Below are positions 1 through 5,980 of a DNA stretch of 6,192 bases, in pieces (the stretch's first letter is position 1; the number at the start of each line of letters is the position of its first letter). This stretch comes from Acidobacteriota bacterium (GTDB lineage: Bacteria > Acidobacteriota > Terriglobia > Acidiferrales > UBA7541). The position numbers and the translations under genes were made by a program. The notes below the pieces were generated by a model. It ran no database searches. It was given only the letters and a program-made list of their open reading frames with translations, and had not been told where the DNA came from. The stretch is taken from NCBI GenBank assembly GCA_003161495.1, contig PMOP01000456.1:1-6192 (forward strand), written 5' to 3'.

Positions 1-1893
1 ATCACGAGCCGCGCGGATGACGCTAACAAGGCCATCGATTCTCTGAAGAAAGCGTTCACGCTTGATCCTTCCAGCCAGCAAATTGGCGACGAGCTTGCCG
101 AAATTTACTACCAGGCCCAAAGGATTCGCGATGCGGTGGTCGAGGCGCAAGCGATCCTGACCAGGGACCCGGACAATCTGCCGGCGCGCCGCCTGCTCGC
201 GCGAATCTACGTGCGCACGCTGGGCGATTTGAGCAACACGGCGGGGCAGCGCGACACGCTCGCGCACGCCGCCGAGCAATACCGCGAAATTGTTCGCCTG
301 GATCCCACTGACATCGATGCCGCGCTGTGGCTCGCGCGCTTGTACCGCTTGCAAAATGAGCAAGACAATGCGGAAGCGGTGCTGCAAGCCCTGCTCGCGC
401 GCGAACCGGCAAATGAAAACGGCGTCGAGCAACTGACTCAGCTTTTACTCGATGAAGGGAAATCGCAAGAGGCGATCTCTTCGCTGCAGGGCGTTCTGCA
501 GCGTGCGCCAACGCCAAAGTTGTGGGAATTGCTTGGCGACGCTTACAGCCAGACCCACGATCTGCCGAAGGCTGAGCAAGCCTATGGCAAGGCAGCGGAA
601 TCCGAGCCCGACGACATCAACAACCGCAAAGCGCTCGCGCAAACGCTCCTCACCGAAGAAAAATTTCCCGAAGCCCTCGAACAATTTCAGCGCCTGTCGC
701 AAATGGATGCGGACGATCCGGACAATTATCTTCGCCTCGCCGAAATTTACCGCCAGTTGAAGCAGCTCGATAAGGCTGAGCAAAGCATCCTGCTCGCCAA
801 GCAGCACGCGCCGAACAGCCTGGAAGTGGCGTATTACGAAGCTTCGATCTACGAGGATCAAGGCCGCCTCGACGATGCGGTTCGTGTGCTTTCCGATGCC
901 GTGACCGCGGTGAAGACGGAGTCCGAATTCACGCCGGCGCGACGGCGCACGCTGGCCATCCTGTACCAGCAGCTCGGACAGTTGTACCGCCAAATCGGAA
1001 ATTACACAGCGGCGGTGAATACGTTTGAGGAAATGCTGCGACTCGGCACCGAGGAAGACCGCCGGGCGCGCGTCATGATTATTGACACCTATCGCGAGGC
1101 CCGTGACATCTCGAAGGCGCTCGACGCCGCGCACAAAGCCGCGGACGCTTATCCCAAGGACCGCTCCATCCTGATCGCACAGGCGCTACTGCTCGGCGAA
1201 AACGCGCAGGCCGATCAGGCGGTTGCAAAGCTTCGCGCCCTGCTGGACGGTTCGTCCGCCGATTTTGAAATCCAGCTCGATATCGCGCAAGTCTACGAGG
1301 AAAGCAAGCGTTGGACGGATGCGGAACAGGCCATCCACGCCGCGGAAAAACTCCAGCCGGATTCTTCCGGCAAGGAAATGACCGGCTTTCTGACGGGCGC
1401 GATCTTCGAGCGCCAGAAAAAATACGACCAGGCCGAACAGCAATTCCGGGATGTGCTGAATGTGAACCCGCGCAATACTTCGACGCTGAATTATTACGGC
1501 TACATGCTGGCGGACCGCGGAATTCGTCTTGAGGAAGCGACCAGCTTGATCAAACGCGCCCTCGCGGAAGATCCGAGCAACGCGGCGTTTCAGGACAGTC
1601 TGGGGTGGGCCTACTTCAAGCAGGGCAAACTCGACGACGCGGAAGCAATGTTGCGCCAGGCGATCACTCGCGAAGGCCACGATCCCACAATCCTCAGCCA
1701 CCTGGGCGATGTGTACGCCAAGATGGGGAAGGACAGCCTGGCTGAGGCGCAGTGGCAGAAATCAATCGACGAATGGCACCGCGTCCTGCCCGCAGATTTC
1801 GAGCCGGTAAAAATGGCGGAAGTCGAGCAGAAAATTTCCGCGCTGAAGCGCCGCCTTGCGCAACAGAAAACAACCGGCGACGCCAAGCCGTAG
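1..1893 (+). CDS. TPR-repeat protein, 5' partial
   Basis: The frame is open from base 1 to a TAG at 1891 (followed at once by a second TAG), giving 630 visible residues; the true start lies upstream. A GTG at 136 is only an internal valine, because repeat-like sequence continues before it. Nearly the whole protein is made of about 34-residue helical TPR units with the usual G/A-x-x-Y and A-x-x-x-DP spacing. The last part is distinctive: NYYGYMLADRG at about 497, DSLGWAYFKQGKLDDAE at about 532 and SHLGDVYAKMGK at about 566, ending in a charged, basic tail. That C-terminal pattern (LGY..AD, DSLGW, HLGD) is also typical of the TPR protein encoded upstream of lolB-ispE in Pseudomonas-type genomes. 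TPR arrays bind other proteins; the partner is unknown. A signal peptide cannot be judged because the N-terminus is missing. The 15-bp gap to ispE suggests cotranscription. Confidence 0.93.
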   Translation: MTSRADDANKAIDSLKKAFTLDPSSQQIGDELAEIYYQAQRIRDAVVEAQAILTRDPDNLPARRLLARIYVRTLGDLSNTAGQRDTLAHAAEQYREIVRLDPTDIDAALWLARLYRLQNEQDNAEAVLQALLAREPANENGVEQLTQLLLDEGKSQEAISSLQGVLQRAPTPKLWELLGDAYSQTHDLPKAEQAYGKAAESEPDDINNRKALAQTLLTEEKFPEALEQFQRLSQMDADDPDNYLRLAEIYRQLKQLDKAEQSILLAKQHAPNSLEVAYYEASIYEDQGRLDDAVRVLSDAVTAVKTESEFTPARRRTLAILYQQLGQLYRQIGNYTAAVNTFEEMLRLGTEEDRRARVMIIDTYREARDISKALDAAHKAADAYPKDRSILIAQALLLGENAQADQAVAKLRALLDGSSADFEIQLDIAQVYEESKRWTDAEQAIHAAEKLQPDSSGKEMTGFLTGAIFERQKKYDQAEQQFRDVLNVNPRNTSTLNYYGYMLADRGIRLEEATSLIKRALAEDPSNAAFQDSLGWAYFKQGKLDDAEAMLRQAITREGHDPTILSHLGDVYAKMGKDSLAEAQWQKSIDEWHRVLPADFEPVKMAEVEQKISALKRRLAQQKTTGDAKP

Positions 1894-1908
1894 TAGCATA
1901 TCCCTCCT

Positions 1909-2808
1909 ATGAAATCCGTTCGCGTTCCCGCGTATGCAAAGGTCAACGTGCGCCTGGATGTCCTGGGGCGTCGCGCGGACGGCTACCACGAATTGCGCAC
2001 GATCTTCCAGGCCATTTCCCTGCATGACACACTGCTGCTGGAAACAAAGCGTGAGCCCGGCATCGAGTTGCGCATTGCCGGAAACGCCCAGCTCGCGGAA
2101 GAGCCGGGCCGTGACAACCTTGTCTATCGCGCCTTAGAAGGACTTGGCCGCGAAGTTGGATTGCAGCAAGGCGTGCGCGCCGTGTTGACCAAGCGCATTC
2201 CCGTGGGACGCGGCCTCGGGGGCGGATCGAGCGATGCGGCCGCAGCGCTCCTGGGTCTTTTGCGCCTTACAGGAAAGCGTATTGCGCCGGAGGGCCTGCT
2301 GGAGATCGCGTCCAGCCTTGGCGCGGACGTACCATTTTTTCTCTACGGAGGCCGCGCGCTCGGGATTGGCCGCGGGGACGAAATTTATCCGTTGCCCGAT
2401 GCGCCGCGCCGCGAAGTGCTTGTCGTTTCGCCTCACGAAATTGCCGTGCCCACGAAGGACGCCTACAAGTGGCTGTCAGAAGAATTGACAAAAGGGGAAG
2501 ACCCCTCTAAACTCATGAGGTTCTGTGCTCTGTGCTGGAGCCCTCAGGGGGGCGCCCTCTCAAACGATTTTGAGGCCGCTGTTTTTCCCCGGTATTCCCG
2601 ATTGGCTGCGATCAAGCGGGAGTTGCTTCAGCAAGGAGCCGCAGAGGCCTCGCTGGCTGGAAGCGGTTCGGCGGTGTTTGGAGTCTATCAACACCCAGCG
2701 ATGGCGCGCCGGGCTGCCCGAGCGTTTCCGAAAGATCAGGTTTTTCTCTGCTCGACTCTTTCACGGGCGGAGTATCGCCGAAAAACGGGTGGGCGTGATC
2801 TTGTCTGA
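1909..2808 (+). CDS. ispE: 4-diphosphocytidyl-2-C-methyl-D-erythritol kinase
   Basis: This cytoplasmic GHMP-family kinase phosphorylates CDP-methylerythritol at the 2-hydroxyl with ATP, the fourth step of the MEP isoprenoid pathway. The 299 residues match the family length. The N-terminal AYAKVN motif carries the expected catalytic lysine (K11) and is followed by RRADGYHEL at 21-29. The glycine-rich ATP loop PVGRGLGGGSSDAAA lies at 98-112, the catalytic aspartate in LGADVPFF is D140, and the C-terminal GHMP motif LAGSGSAVFGVY is at 249-260. The ATG start gives the normal distance to AYAKVN, yet it has no purine-rich ribosome site; the bases just before it read CCTCCT instead. Translation may therefore be coupled to the TPR gene ending 15 bp upstream. 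Residues about 193-218, between the two lobes, are a variable insert with a Cys-rich patch (FCALCW). Confidence 0.97.
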   Translation: MKSVRVPAYAKVNVRLDVLGRRADGYHELRTIFQAISLHDTLLLETKREPGIELRIAGNAQLAEEPGRDNLVYRALEGLGREVGLQQGVRAVLTKRIPVGRGLGGGSSDAAAALLGLLRLTGKRIAPEGLLEIASSLGADVPFFLYGGRALGIGRGDEIYPLPDAPRREVLVVSPHEIAVPTKDAYKWLSEELTKGEDPSKLMRFCALCWSPQGGALSNDFEAAVFPRYSRLAAIKRELLQQGAAEASLAGSGSAVFGVYQHPAMARRAARAFPKDQVFLCSTLSRAEYRRKTGGRDLV

Positions 2809-2825
2809 ACGGTTCGAGCACTCCT

Positions 2826-2830
2826 GAGGA
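2826..2830 (+). promoter_or_regulatory. Ribosome binding site of prs (fixes a TTG start)
   Basis: GAGGA lies 9 bases before the TTG at 2840. An in-frame TGA at 2825-2827 rules out any start further upstream. The first in-frame ATG downstream would remove the conserved N-terminal strand of Prs. Together these make TTG the only sensible start. Confidence 0.75.
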
Positions 2831-2839
2831 TCATCAAAC

Positions 2840-3784
2840 TTGACCGACGATAAGTTTAAAATTTTCTGCGGCAGCGCGAACCCGCGCCTGGCCGAAGATA
2901 TTTGCCGCAACCTGAATGTGAAGCTGGGCGAGGCCAAGCTCGGCAAGTTCAGCGACGGCGAAGTTTATTTTCAGATTTTGGAAAATGTGCGCGGCGCGGA
3001 CGTGTTCGTCGTGCAGCCGTGCTCCAACCCCGCGGACTTTCATCTGATGGAACTTCTGATGATGATCGACGCGTTCAAGCGGGCGTCGGCCTGGCGAATC
3101 ACCGCGGTCGTGCCGTATTACTGTTACGCGCGCCAGGACCGCAAGGACAAGCCGCGCGTGCCGATTTCCGCGAAGCTGGTCGCCGATTTGATGGAGACTG
3201 CCGGAGCGAATCGCGCGTTGACGCTCGATCTGCACGCGCCGCAAATTCAGGGCTACTTCAACGTGCCGGTGGATCACTTGTATGCGATGCCCGTGCTGGT
3301 CGATTATTTCGAGAAGAAAAAAATCGGGAACCTCACCGTCGTTTCGCCGGATGCGGGAGGCGTCGAGCGCGCGCGCGCTTTCGCCAAGAAACTTCATTCG
3401 CCGCTGGCCATTGTGGATAAACGCCGCGTGGATATTGACGTGAGCGAAGTGATGAACCTGATCGGAGATGTGCGCGGGCGCGCCACGCTGATCATCGACG
3501 ACATTATCGACACCGCGGGCACGCTCGTGAAAACCGCCGAAGCGTTGCTGAAAGAAGGCGCGACGAAAGTGTACGCGGGCTGCACGCACGCCGTGCTTTC
3601 CGGGCCGGCCGTCGATCGCATTTGCGCGTCGCAAATCGAGGAAGTCATTGTCACGGATTCCGTGCCGCTGACCGAGAACGCTAAAAAAGTTTCCAGGATC
3701 AAAGTGCTTAGCGTCGCGGAGCTGCTCGCGCGCGGCATTCATTCGATTCACGAGGAAACCTCGATCAGCGAATTGTTTTATTGA
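2840..3784 (+). CDS. prs: Ribose-phosphate pyrophosphokinase (PRPP synthetase)
   Basis: Prs transfers pyrophosphate from ATP to ribose 5-phosphate, making PRPP for purine, pyrimidine, NAD, histidine and tryptophan synthesis in the cytoplasm. The 314 residues equal the normal length of class I bacterial enzymes. Visible motifs, in order: FCGSANPRLAEDI near 9-21, KFSDGE at 36-41, ENVRG at 48-52, the ATP-binding YARQDRKDKPR at 96-106, DLHAPQIQGYF at 130-140 with the metal/ATP histidine H132, the flexible-loop KRR at 194-196, and the PRPP loop DDIIDTAGT at 220-228. The C-terminus EETSISELFY fits the family. Two deviations from common versions are the ADFHLMEL segment near 65-72 (usually ND-N/H-LMEL) and YYCY for YYGY at 93-96; neither removes a catalytic residue. 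Translation begins at TTG. It follows ispE after 31 bp; the tRNA-Gln often found in this gap in pseudomonads is absent. Confidence 0.97.
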   Translation: MTDDKFKIFCGSANPRLAEDICRNLNVKLGEAKLGKFSDGEVYFQILENVRGADVFVVQPCSNPADFHLMELLMMIDAFKRASAWRITAVVPYYCYARQDRKDKPRVPISAKLVADLMETAGANRALTLDLHAPQIQGYFNVPVDHLYAMPVLVDYFEKKKIGNLTVVSPDAGGVERARAFAKKLHSPLAIVDKRRVDIDVSEVMNLIGDVRGRATLIIDDIIDTAGTLVKTAEALLKEGATKVYAGCTHAVLSGPAVDRICASQIEEVIVTDSVPLTENAKKVSRIKVLSVAELLARGIHSIHEETSISELFY

Positions 3785-3811
3785 CGGCCTGCGCCACGTG
3801 CGCAAGGTTGC

Positions 3812-3841
3812 TGTAGCCCGCCTCTTCAGAGGCGGGGATTT
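3812..3841 (+). repeat. REP-like unit, left copy
   Basis: The tetranucleotide GTAG (3813-3816) is followed by the palindrome CCCGCCTCTTCAGAGGCGGG (3817-3836), with 9-bp arms around a central TC. It is followed by GATTTT, too weak a T run for a confident intrinsic terminator. Confidence 0.75.
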
Positions 3842-3857
3842 TCGGCCACGCAGCGAG

Positions 3858-3887
3858 AAACCCTCGCCTCTGAAGAGGCGAGCTACA
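3858..3887 (-). repeat. REP-like unit, right copy (inverted)
   Basis: The palindrome TCGCCTCTGAAGAGGCGA (3864-3881) is followed by GCTACA. Read on the minus strand this again gives TGTAGC, then the palindrome. Its differences from the left copy include compensating changes at the outer pair of the stem (C-G on the left, T-A here), so pairing is kept in both copies. Confidence 0.75.
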
Positions 3888-3891
3888 ACAA

Positions 3892-3907
3892 AAGAGGCGC
3901 TACAACA
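3892..3907 (-). repeat. Partial third REP-like copy
   Basis: AAGAGGCGCTACAACA repeats the end of the right unit, AAGAGGCGAGCTACAACA at 3873-3890, with two bases missing. Only the GTAG-proximal half is present, so this looks like a short tandem duplication or a decayed unit. Confidence 0.55.
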
Positions 3908-4000
3908 GAAGTTAGCAACACTCAGGATTAGAGTTTTCAACACCGCCAGACGATTTCCTGATTTCCGAAGGAACGTTGGCCATGAAATGGGGATAGATTT

Positions 4001-4708
4001 ATGGATCAGATTATTGTGGAAGCAGCGCCCCGGGAATCCCGGGGCAAAAACGCGGCCCGGCGCCTTCGCGTCGCCGGCACGGTTCCCGCCGTCCTCTATG
4101 GCGGCAAAGGCGGACCGCAGGCGCTTCAGGTAAACACCAAGCATGTCTCCGCGATCCTGCGCTCGGCCACGGGACACAACACTATTCTCACGGTGAAGAC
4201 CCAGGACGGCGAGCATTCCGCCATCGTGAAGGAATATCAAGTGGACCCGGTGAAGGGCACACTGCTTCACGTGGACCTGTTGCGCGTGGCCATGGATGTG
4301 CGCATGCGCGTCAAGGTTCCCGTGCACGTGTTTGGCGAGCCGCAGGGCGTCAAGCTTCAGGGCGGCGTTTTTGAAATGGTGATCCGCGAAGTCGAAATCG
4401 AATGCTTGCCGGTGGACATTCCGACCGAATTCAAGATGGACATCTCGGGCTTGATGATGGGCATGCAGCTTCGCGCCTCGGACATTCCGCTCGATCCGAA
4501 CAAAATGAAACTCCTGACGGATCCGGTGCGCGTGCTCGCGCACGTTGTCGCTTTGCGCGTCGAGGAAGAGAAGCCCGCCGAAGCCGTTGCCGCGGATGCC
4601 GCAGCAGCGCCGGCCGAGCCCGAAGTCATCAAGAAGGGCAAGAAGGAAACCGAAGAGGGCGAGGAAGGCGAAGCGGCCGCGCCTGCCGAGAAAGAAAAGA
4701 AGAAATAA
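4001..4708 (+). CDS. rplY: Large-subunit ribosomal protein bL25, long Ctc/TL5 form
   Basis: bL25 binds 5S rRNA in the 50S subunit; the long form with a second beta domain is called Ctc or TL5. The 235 residues divide into an N-terminal 5S-binding domain (about 1-95, with RGKNAARRLR at 14-23 and KEYQVDPVKGTLLHVDLLRV at 77-96), a C-terminal TL5 domain (about 99-185, with GEPQGVKLQGG at 112-122 and IECLPVDIPTEF at 133-144), and a 50-residue low-complexity tail (186-235) rich in Ala, Glu and Lys ending in KEKKK. The ATG has GGGGA (3989-3993) 7 bases upstream. The 216-bp gap before it holds the REP-like element and presumably the promoter, though I see no convincing -35/-10 pair. In Bacillus, ctc is a stress-induced gene; regulation here is unknown. 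Confidence 0.96.
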   Translation: MDQIIVEAAPRESRGKNAARRLRVAGTVPAVLYGGKGGPQALQVNTKHVSAILRSATGHNTILTVKTQDGEHSAIVKEYQVDPVKGTLLHVDLLRVAMDVRMRVKVPVHVFGEPQGVKLQGGVFEMVIREVEIECLPVDIPTEFKMDISGLMMGMQLRASDIPLDPNKMKLLTDPVRVLAHVVALRVEEEKPAEAVAADAAAAPAEPEVIKKGKKETEEGEEGEAAAPAEKEKKK

Positions 4709-4725
4709 CTTGGCATCGTGGAACA

Positions 4726-4820
4726 GGGCTTTTTCAGAGCCCGTGCGGCGACGCAAGATTCTTTGTGGGGCACGGTTTCAAGCGTGCCGATGCGCGCGTG
4801 AAATGAGAACGGCTTTAGCC
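4726..4820. repeat. Cluster of three short imperfect palindromes
   Basis: The 147-bp gap between rplY and pth holds three possible hairpins. GGGCTTTTTCAGAGCCC (4726-4742) pairs over 7 bp with one G-U. GGCACGGTTTCAAGCGTGCC (4769-4788) has 9-bp arms around a central TC with a single mismatch. GGCTTTAGCC (4811-4820) has 4-bp arms. None is followed by a T run, so intrinsic termination is not supported. Their style resembles dispersed intergenic repeats, but only one copy of each is seen here, so repeat status is inferred. Confidence 0.4.
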
Positions 4821-4855
4821 ACTGGCGGTTCGGAGCTAACGTTGCGGCGGTCCGG

Positions 4856-5452
4856 ATGCGCCTGATCGTGGGCTTGGGCAATCCCGGCATTGAATACGCC
4901 TGGACGCCGCACAACCTGGGCTTTTTGGTCGTGGACGCGCTGGCGGAAGACGCCGGCATTCGCGTGACGCGGCCCGAAGCGAAATCTTTCGTGGGCCTGG
5001 GCCAGATCGCGGGACGCGAAGTCGTGCTGGCCAAGCCGCAGACGATGATGAATCTGAGCGGCCTGGCGGTGCGGGAACTTTTGAGCCGCGCCGAGTGCGA
5101 GCCGTCCGACGTGATCGTCATTTGCGACGACATCGCGCTTCCCTGGGGGATGTTGCGCGTCCGGGAACGCGGCACGGCCGGCGGCCATAACGGACTGAAA
5201 TCTGTGATTGGCGCGATCGGCACGATGGAGTTTGTCCGCGTGCGCCTCGGCGTGAAGCCCGAGGAGATGCGCGGTGATCTGAAGGAGTACGTGCTTCGCC
5301 AGTTTCGGCGCGACGAAGAAGATGTGGTCGCCGAGGAAATCGAGCAGGGCGCCGAAGCCGTGAAAGCGATTTTGGCGGAAGGAACGCAAAGCGCGATGAA
5401 TCGTTTCAATCGCCGCGTTTCTCCGCAGGACGAAGAAGAGACGGAAGATTAG
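4856..5452 (+). CDS. pth: Peptidyl-tRNA hydrolase
   Basis: Pth cleaves the ester bond of peptidyl-tRNAs released early from ribosomes, returning free tRNA and peptide; it is normally essential. The 198 residues match the family. Key residues are all present, matched by motif to the E. coli enzyme: N9 in GLGNPG, catalytic H19 with N20 in TPHNLGF, N66 in TMMNLSG, D91 in CDDIALPWG, and H111/N112 in GGHNGLKS. The segment before the histidine reads WTPHN rather than the commoner TRHN. Residues about 186-198 form a short acidic tail (EEETED). The ATG is the first possible start after an in-frame TGA at 4799; only a weak purine stretch (GCGGCGG) precedes it. It lies 147 bp after rplY and 49 bp before rpsF. 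Confidence 0.96.
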   Translation: MRLIVGLGNPGIEYAWTPHNLGFLVVDALAEDAGIRVTRPEAKSFVGLGQIAGREVVLAKPQTMMNLSGLAVRELLSRAECEPSDVIVICDDIALPWGMLRVRERGTAGGHNGLKSVIGAIGTMEFVRVRLGVKPEEMRGDLKEYVLRQFRRDEEDVVAEEIEQGAEAVKAILAEGTQSAMNRFNRRVSPQDEEETED

Positions 5453-5486
5453 AACGAATTTGAAATTTTCATAAAGCTTGAGAAAC

Positions 5487-5490
5487 GGAG
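5487..5490 (+). promoter_or_regulatory. Ribosome binding site of rpsF
   Basis: GGAG ends 11 bases before the ATG at 5502. It lies downstream of the alternative in-frame TTG at 5478, so it supports the ATG and the normal S6 N-terminus (MDERVYDLIFI). Confidence 0.6.
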
Positions 5491-5501
5491 TTACAAAAAC
5501 T

Positions 5502-5936
5502 ATGGACGAACGCGTATACGACCTGATCTTCATCTGCCGGCCAGCCACGCCGGAGGACGAGGTCAACAAGATTGTGGCCACACTCGAACATTCCACCGGA
5601 GAACTCGGCGGCAAGATCGAGAAAACGGAAAAATGGGGCACGCGGCGCCTCGCCTACCGCGTGGCGAAACATCGCGAAGGCTTTTTCGTTTACATGGTGG
5701 TGAAGAGCACGCAGGGCGACCTGATCAAGGAACTCGAGCGGCGCTTGAAAGTTTCCGACGCCGTCATCAAGTATCAGACCATCCGCCTCGATGAAGAATT
5801 GAAGCGCCAGCAGAAACTCGGGAAGCATCGCGAGCGCCGCGCAAGCCGCCGGCCACGCAAGCAGGCGCCAGGCGCGCCGCCGGCAGCTCCGCAACAGCAG
5901 CCGCCGCCGCAAGTTCCCGCAGCCGCCGCCGAATAA
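5502..5936 (+). CDS. rpsF: Small-subunit ribosomal protein bS6
   Basis: bS6 sits on the platform of the 30S subunit, where it pairs with S18. Residues 1 to about 97 form the complete S6 fold: YDLIFICRP at 6-14, the conserved WGTRRLAYRV at 45-54, EGFFVYMVVKS at 59-69 and a final strand around VIKYQTIRLDE at 88-98. Residues about 99-144 are an added tail, first basic (Arg/Lys), then Pro/Ala/Gln-rich with a CAG/CCG-type codon pattern, ending in AAAAE. The total, 144 residues, is longer than typical S6 of about 95-135. The start is taken as ATG 5502, not the in-frame TTG 5478, because of the ribosome site and family N-terminus. The AT-rich 49-bp leader stands out against its surroundings and may hold a promoter, but no clear boxes are seen. 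Confidence 0.95.
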   Translation: MDERVYDLIFICRPATPEDEVNKIVATLEHSTGELGGKIEKTEKWGTRRLAYRVAKHREGFFVYMVVKSTQGDLIKELERRLKVSDAVIKYQTIRLDEELKRQQKLGKHRERRASRRPRKQAPGAPPAAPQQQPPPQVPAAAAE

Positions 5937-5980
5937 ATCGCCGGCCAACAAATCGATTTCTATAAGCGAAAGGAAACACG

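Larger units (their letters stand above)
3812..3907. repeat. REP-like inverted pair with decayed third copy (BIME-like)
   Basis: This composite element starts 28 bp after prs and lies between prs and rplY. Two 30-bp arms, 3812-3841 and 3858-3887, are inverted copies agreeing at 27 of 30 positions, separated by 16 bp. Each arm starts (read outward to inward) with TGTAGC and contains its own palindrome with a central TC. A third half-copy follows. GTAG beside an imperfect palindrome is the known hallmark of REP sequences mobilised by REP-associated tyrosine transposases (RAYT), and two REPs in opposite orientation are what is called a BIME. No transposase is in the window, so mobilisation is inferred. 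As RNA, the arms could form strong hairpins protecting the prs 3' end or partly terminating transcription. Confidence 0.75.

Noticed and set aside
445..1134. Minus-strand open frame opposite the TPR gene
   Set aside because: The plus strand carries clear TPR repeats throughout; the antisense product has no family features.
2493..2506. Small hairpin AGGGG-AAGA-CCCCT inside ispE
   Set aside because: It is short, within the coding sequence in a variable insert region, with no second copy or motif nearby; chance is sufficient.
2809..2839. Possible tRNA between ispE and prs, as in pseudomonads
   Set aside because: The gap is only 31 bp and carries the prs ribosome site; there is no room for a tRNA.
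3817..3843. Intrinsic terminator after prs
   Set aside because: The stem is strong, but it is followed only by GATTTTC, and the matching inverted copy and GTAG flank are better explained as a REP-like element. Partial termination remains possible.
3812..3907. CRISPR array
   Set aside because: Only two units in opposite orientation plus a half-copy, with unequal short gaps; not direct repeats with regular spacers.
3798..4133. Plus-strand open frame running through the repeat into rplY
   Set aside because: Its N-terminal part is translated palindrome and its C-terminal part overlaps rplY out of frame; no ribosome site supports it.
2834..4756. A 640-codon open frame on the minus strand
   Set aside because: It lies opposite prs and rplY, both unmistakable from conserved motifs, and runs through the palindromic repeat. 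High GC leaves the antisense frame free of stops. It has no recognisable domain and is rich in His, Arg and Phe as expected of a shadow frame.
5453..5501. S6:S18 autoregulatory RNA structure in the rpsF leader
   Set aside because: The known leader motif exposes a CCG bulge recognised by the S6-S18 pair; the 49-bp gap contains no CCG and no convincing stem, so the motif is not visible here.
4357..5641. Two long minus-strand open frames opposite rplY, pth and rpsF
   Set aside because: They overlap each other and cross three confident genes and their gaps; composition is that of GC-rich antisense translation.
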